A DNA stretch of 41,390 nt from an uncultured Roseburia sp. (GTDB lineage Bacteria > Bacillota > Clostridia > Lachnospirales > Lachnospiraceae). The translations under genes were made by a program, and so were the position numbers. How positions within the stretch are numbered: position 1 is the first letter of the stretch; the number at the start of each line of letters is the position of its first letter. Positions 39,689-41,390 of the stretch are shown piece by piece. The notes below the pieces were generated by a model. That model was given only the letters and a program-made list of their open reading frames with translations, ran no database searches and had not been told where the DNA came from. The stretch is from NCBI GenBank assembly GCA_910587865.1, contig CAJUNX010000037.1, forward strand, positions 1 to 41,390. Direction: 5' to 3'.

Positions 39689-40603
39689 ATGGAGCATATA
39701 ATTGCAACATCAGATCTGACAAAATCCTATCAGGGAAACGTTGTGGTCGACAAGGTAAATCTTCATGTTAAAAAGGGAGAGATCTATGGTTTTGTCGGGC
39801 CGAACGGCGCCGGAAAAAGTACCATCATGAAAATGCTTTTAAATCTGGTGCGCCCGGATTCCGGGGAAATATATGTATTTGGCGAAAAAATGGACGACAG
39901 GAATTATGAATATCTGAAACGGATCGGCTGTATCATAGAAAACCCTTATTTCTATGAAAAAATGACAGGACTGCAGAACCTGGAACTGCACTGTGATTAT
40001 ATGGGGTATCATGACCGCAGGCGCATAAGGGATGTCCTGGAACTGGTCAGCCTTCCAAACATTGAGGAAAAAGCGGTTTCGCATTATTCTTTGGGGATGA
40101 AACAGCGCCTTGCTATCGCAAGGGCAATTTTAGCAAAACCAGAATTGCTGATACTGGACGAACCTGTCAATGCACTTGATCCAGAGGGGATCAAAGAAAT
40201 GCGCCTGTTATTCGGGCGGCTGCATCAGGATTACGGAACAACCATTTTTATTTCCAGCCATATTCTTTCAGAGGTTGAACAGATTGCGGACAGGATCGGC
40301 GTTATCGCAGGCGGAAAACTCCTGAAAGAAATATCAATCGATGAGGTGCATGAATGTCAGACAGAATACATTGAACTAAATACGGATAATGTAACACAGG
40401 CCGCCCGCATTTTGGAACAGGATAAGAGACTGTCGCATTTTGATGTAGTGGACGATGCTGTGATCAGGATTTATGGCACCGCTGTTTCCGGAAAAGAGAT
40501 TTCAGCGCTGCTTATAAAAAACGGAGTCGGTTTAGAAAGCATAGGCCGGAAAGAAAACAGTCTGGAGGATTATTTCTTCCGGCTTACAGAGGAGGGAGAA
40601 TAG
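39689..40603 (+). CDS. ABC transporter ATPase, BcrA/lantibiotic-immunity type, 304 aa
   Basis: The start follows AAAGGAGG. Walker A is GPNGAGKST, signature YSLGMKQRLAIARA, Walker B LLILDEPVNALDP, H-loop ISSHILSEVEQIADR, and a C-terminal domain of about 80 residues with SLEDYFFRLTEEGE at the end. It matches the BcrA/NisF family that removes peptide antibiotics from the membrane. It pairs with the permease 1 base downstream. One permease only is present in the window. Confidence 0.93.
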   Translation: MEHIIATSDLTKSYQGNVVVDKVNLHVKKGEIYGFVGPNGAGKSTIMKMLLNLVRPDSGEIYVFGEKMDDRNYEYLKRIGCIIENPYFYEKMTGLQNLELHCDYMGYHDRRRIRDVLELVSLPNIEEKAVSHYSLGMKQRLAIARAILAKPELLILDEPVNALDPEGIKEMRLLFGRLHQDYGTTIFISSHILSEVEQIADRIGVIAGGKLLKEISIDEVHECQTEYIELNTDNVTQAARILEQDKRLSHFDVVDDAVIRIYGTAVSGKEISALLIKNGVGLESIGRKENSLEDYFFRLTEEGE

Positions 40604-40604
40604 A

Positions 40605-41297
40605 ATGGCCCATTTACTGAAACTTGAAATAAGAAAATTCAGGCTGCCCCGTAAAATGGCTGCTGCTTTTCTGGCGGTTGTCTTTTGCATATTATTTATT
40701 ACCGTATCTCTGGCTGACAGTATGACCGACCCAGAACAGACAAAAGATACATTTGAAAGCACATTTCTTGTATCAGGGCTTTTGGTATCATTTGTTTTTC
40801 TGATCTATTCATCCATACTTACATCCGCATTAGTGATCAGCGAGTACAGTCAGCGGACGATTACGATCCTGTTTTCCTATCCTTTGAACAAGAGACTGCT
40901 GATCGCAATAAAAATGATGCTTATTATGGCTTTTACTGTTGTTTCAATCCTGTTCGGATATGTCTGCTGTTGTGGATATATCGTCGGAATGGATCATGCT
41001 TTTGATATGCTGGAGGGTTCTTTTCAGACAGCATACTTATCACAATGGGTTTCTATGGCAGTTACAAGCGCCATCGTTTGCGGCATTTTATCGTGGTGGC
41101 CGTTTGTTATTGGAATGATCAGAAAATCTGTTCCTGCAACGATCGTTACTTCTCTTATTGTTTTATTTGTCAGGCAGCTTGTCATTACAAAGAACACGGC
41201 TCATCAGGAGAATTTATTCCAGGTCGTTTTCGTGCTGATGGGCACACTGGCTGCTGTAATCATTGTTTTTCGGGAAAAAGTGACAAAAATAGATTAG
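40605..41297 (+). CDS. ABC-2 family permease, lantibiotic-immunity type, 230 aa
   Basis: The ATG is 1 base after the ATPase stop, with GAGGGAG upstream. About six hydrophobic segments are visible (MAAAFLAVVFCILFITVSL, LLVSFVFLIYSSILTSAL, MMLIMAFTVVSILFGYVC, and three more). The YSQRTITILFSYPLNKRLLI loop is typical of ABC-2 permeases of the BcrB/immunity class. It should export or expel an antimicrobial peptide with the ATPase encoded before it. Confidence 0.9.
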   Translation: MAHLLKLEIRKFRLPRKMAAAFLAVVFCILFITVSLADSMTDPEQTKDTFESTFLVSGLLVSFVFLIYSSILTSALVISEYSQRTITILFSYPLNKRLLIAIKMMLIMAFTVVSILFGYVCCCGYIVGMDHAFDMLEGSFQTAYLSQWVSMAVTSAIVCGILSWWPFVIGMIRKSVPATIVTSLIVLFVRQLVITKNTAHQENLFQVVFVLMGTLAAVIIVFREKVTKID

Positions 41298-41313
41298 TCT
41301 GTCACTTCCCGAA
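41269..41313. other. Hairpin spanning the permease stop codon
   Basis: TTCGGGAA and AGTGACA (41269-41285, split by two bases) pair with TGTCACTTCCCGAA (41300-41313). It begins inside the last codons of the permease and is not followed by a T-run. It could act as a transcript end or be incidental. Confidence 0.4.
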
Positions 41314-41343
41314 CACCACTTTACAAGTTTTAATAAACAAATT

Positions 41344-41390
41344 TTAGCATCCCAAAAGCTCCTGAACGGCTTCTTCCCAATATATTTCGG
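41344..41390 (-). CDS. Possible C-terminus of a gene entering from the right
   Basis: On the minus strand the frame from the window edge reads EIYWEEAVQELLGC and stops at 41344. The composition is protein-like but it is only 14 codons long, so it cannot be assigned. Confidence 0.25.
   Translation of the reverse strand, partial: EIYWEEAVQELLGC

Noticed and set aside
1..41390. CRISPR arrays, rRNA and tRNA genes
   Set aside because: No regularly spaced repeat array, no ribosomal RNA and no recognisable tRNA was seen by eye in the whole window.

Overview
The window looks like chromosome from a Lachnospiraceae-type Clostridia (Firmicutes). The hrcA-grpE-dnaK-dnaJ order with a CIRCE element, the Gram-positive lipoprotein signals, strong AGGAGG-type ribosome binding sites and Clostridia-style two-component/ABC modules all support this. 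The genus cannot be fixed from the sequence alone. GC-rich ancestral chromosome (about 2.9-19.4 kb and 21.7-31.1 kb) alternates with AT-richer accessory DNA (1-2.9 kb, 19.4-21.7 kb, 31.1-41.4 kb).

Region 1-2.9 kb is the worn end of an integrative/mobilizable element. It holds a MobC-like N-terminus fused to a DUF1016 (YhcG) fragment, an AlbA_2/GHKL ATP-binding regulator broken by an internal deletion, an unknown 142-aa protein, and a small XRE regulator/membrane protein operon behind a promoter with three palindromic operators.

Region 2.9-31.1 kb is mostly housekeeping. It carries a response regulator/histidine kinase/ABC ATPase/FtsX permease set (minus strand), with an 11-bp tandem repeat at the kinase-ABC gap. 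Next come an Agr-like LytTR regulator/GHKL kinase pair, a two-gene module of unknown function (possible PH-like and TerB-like parts plus a glycine-rich membrane segment), a C-type-lectin-like lipoprotein, a YbiT-type ABC-F ATPase, a stand-alone TrpB2-type tryptophan synthase beta chain and a coiled-coil J-domain protein. An AT-rich island with small HTH and membrane proteins interrupts the core. The heat-shock operon, an Ig-like lipoprotein and a three-gene ABC-2 exporter (one ATPase, two different permeases) follow.

Region 31.1-41.4 kb is a decay zone followed by mobile DNA. First come remnants: a GNAT acetyltransferase tail, a frameshifted beta-helix protein and an aldo/keto reductase C-terminus. 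Then come Tn1549-like conjugative-element pieces (a truncated DnaC-like ATPase and a 36-aa protein), a likely cargo operon (DUF6429-like, DUF6076-like zinc-ribbon protein, RhuM), a HigA-like antitoxin remnant, and a lantibiotic-immunity-type module (response regulator, one-TM kinase, BcrA-like ATPase, ABC-2 permease). That last module also has an 11-bp tandem repeat at its kinase-ABC gap.

The best candidates for an undescribed system are the coupled pair at 10605-13942 and the DUF6429/DUF6076/RhuM cluster at 35036-37276. Both are inferences from gene layout. No homology search was run; all family names come from recognising sequence motifs by eye.
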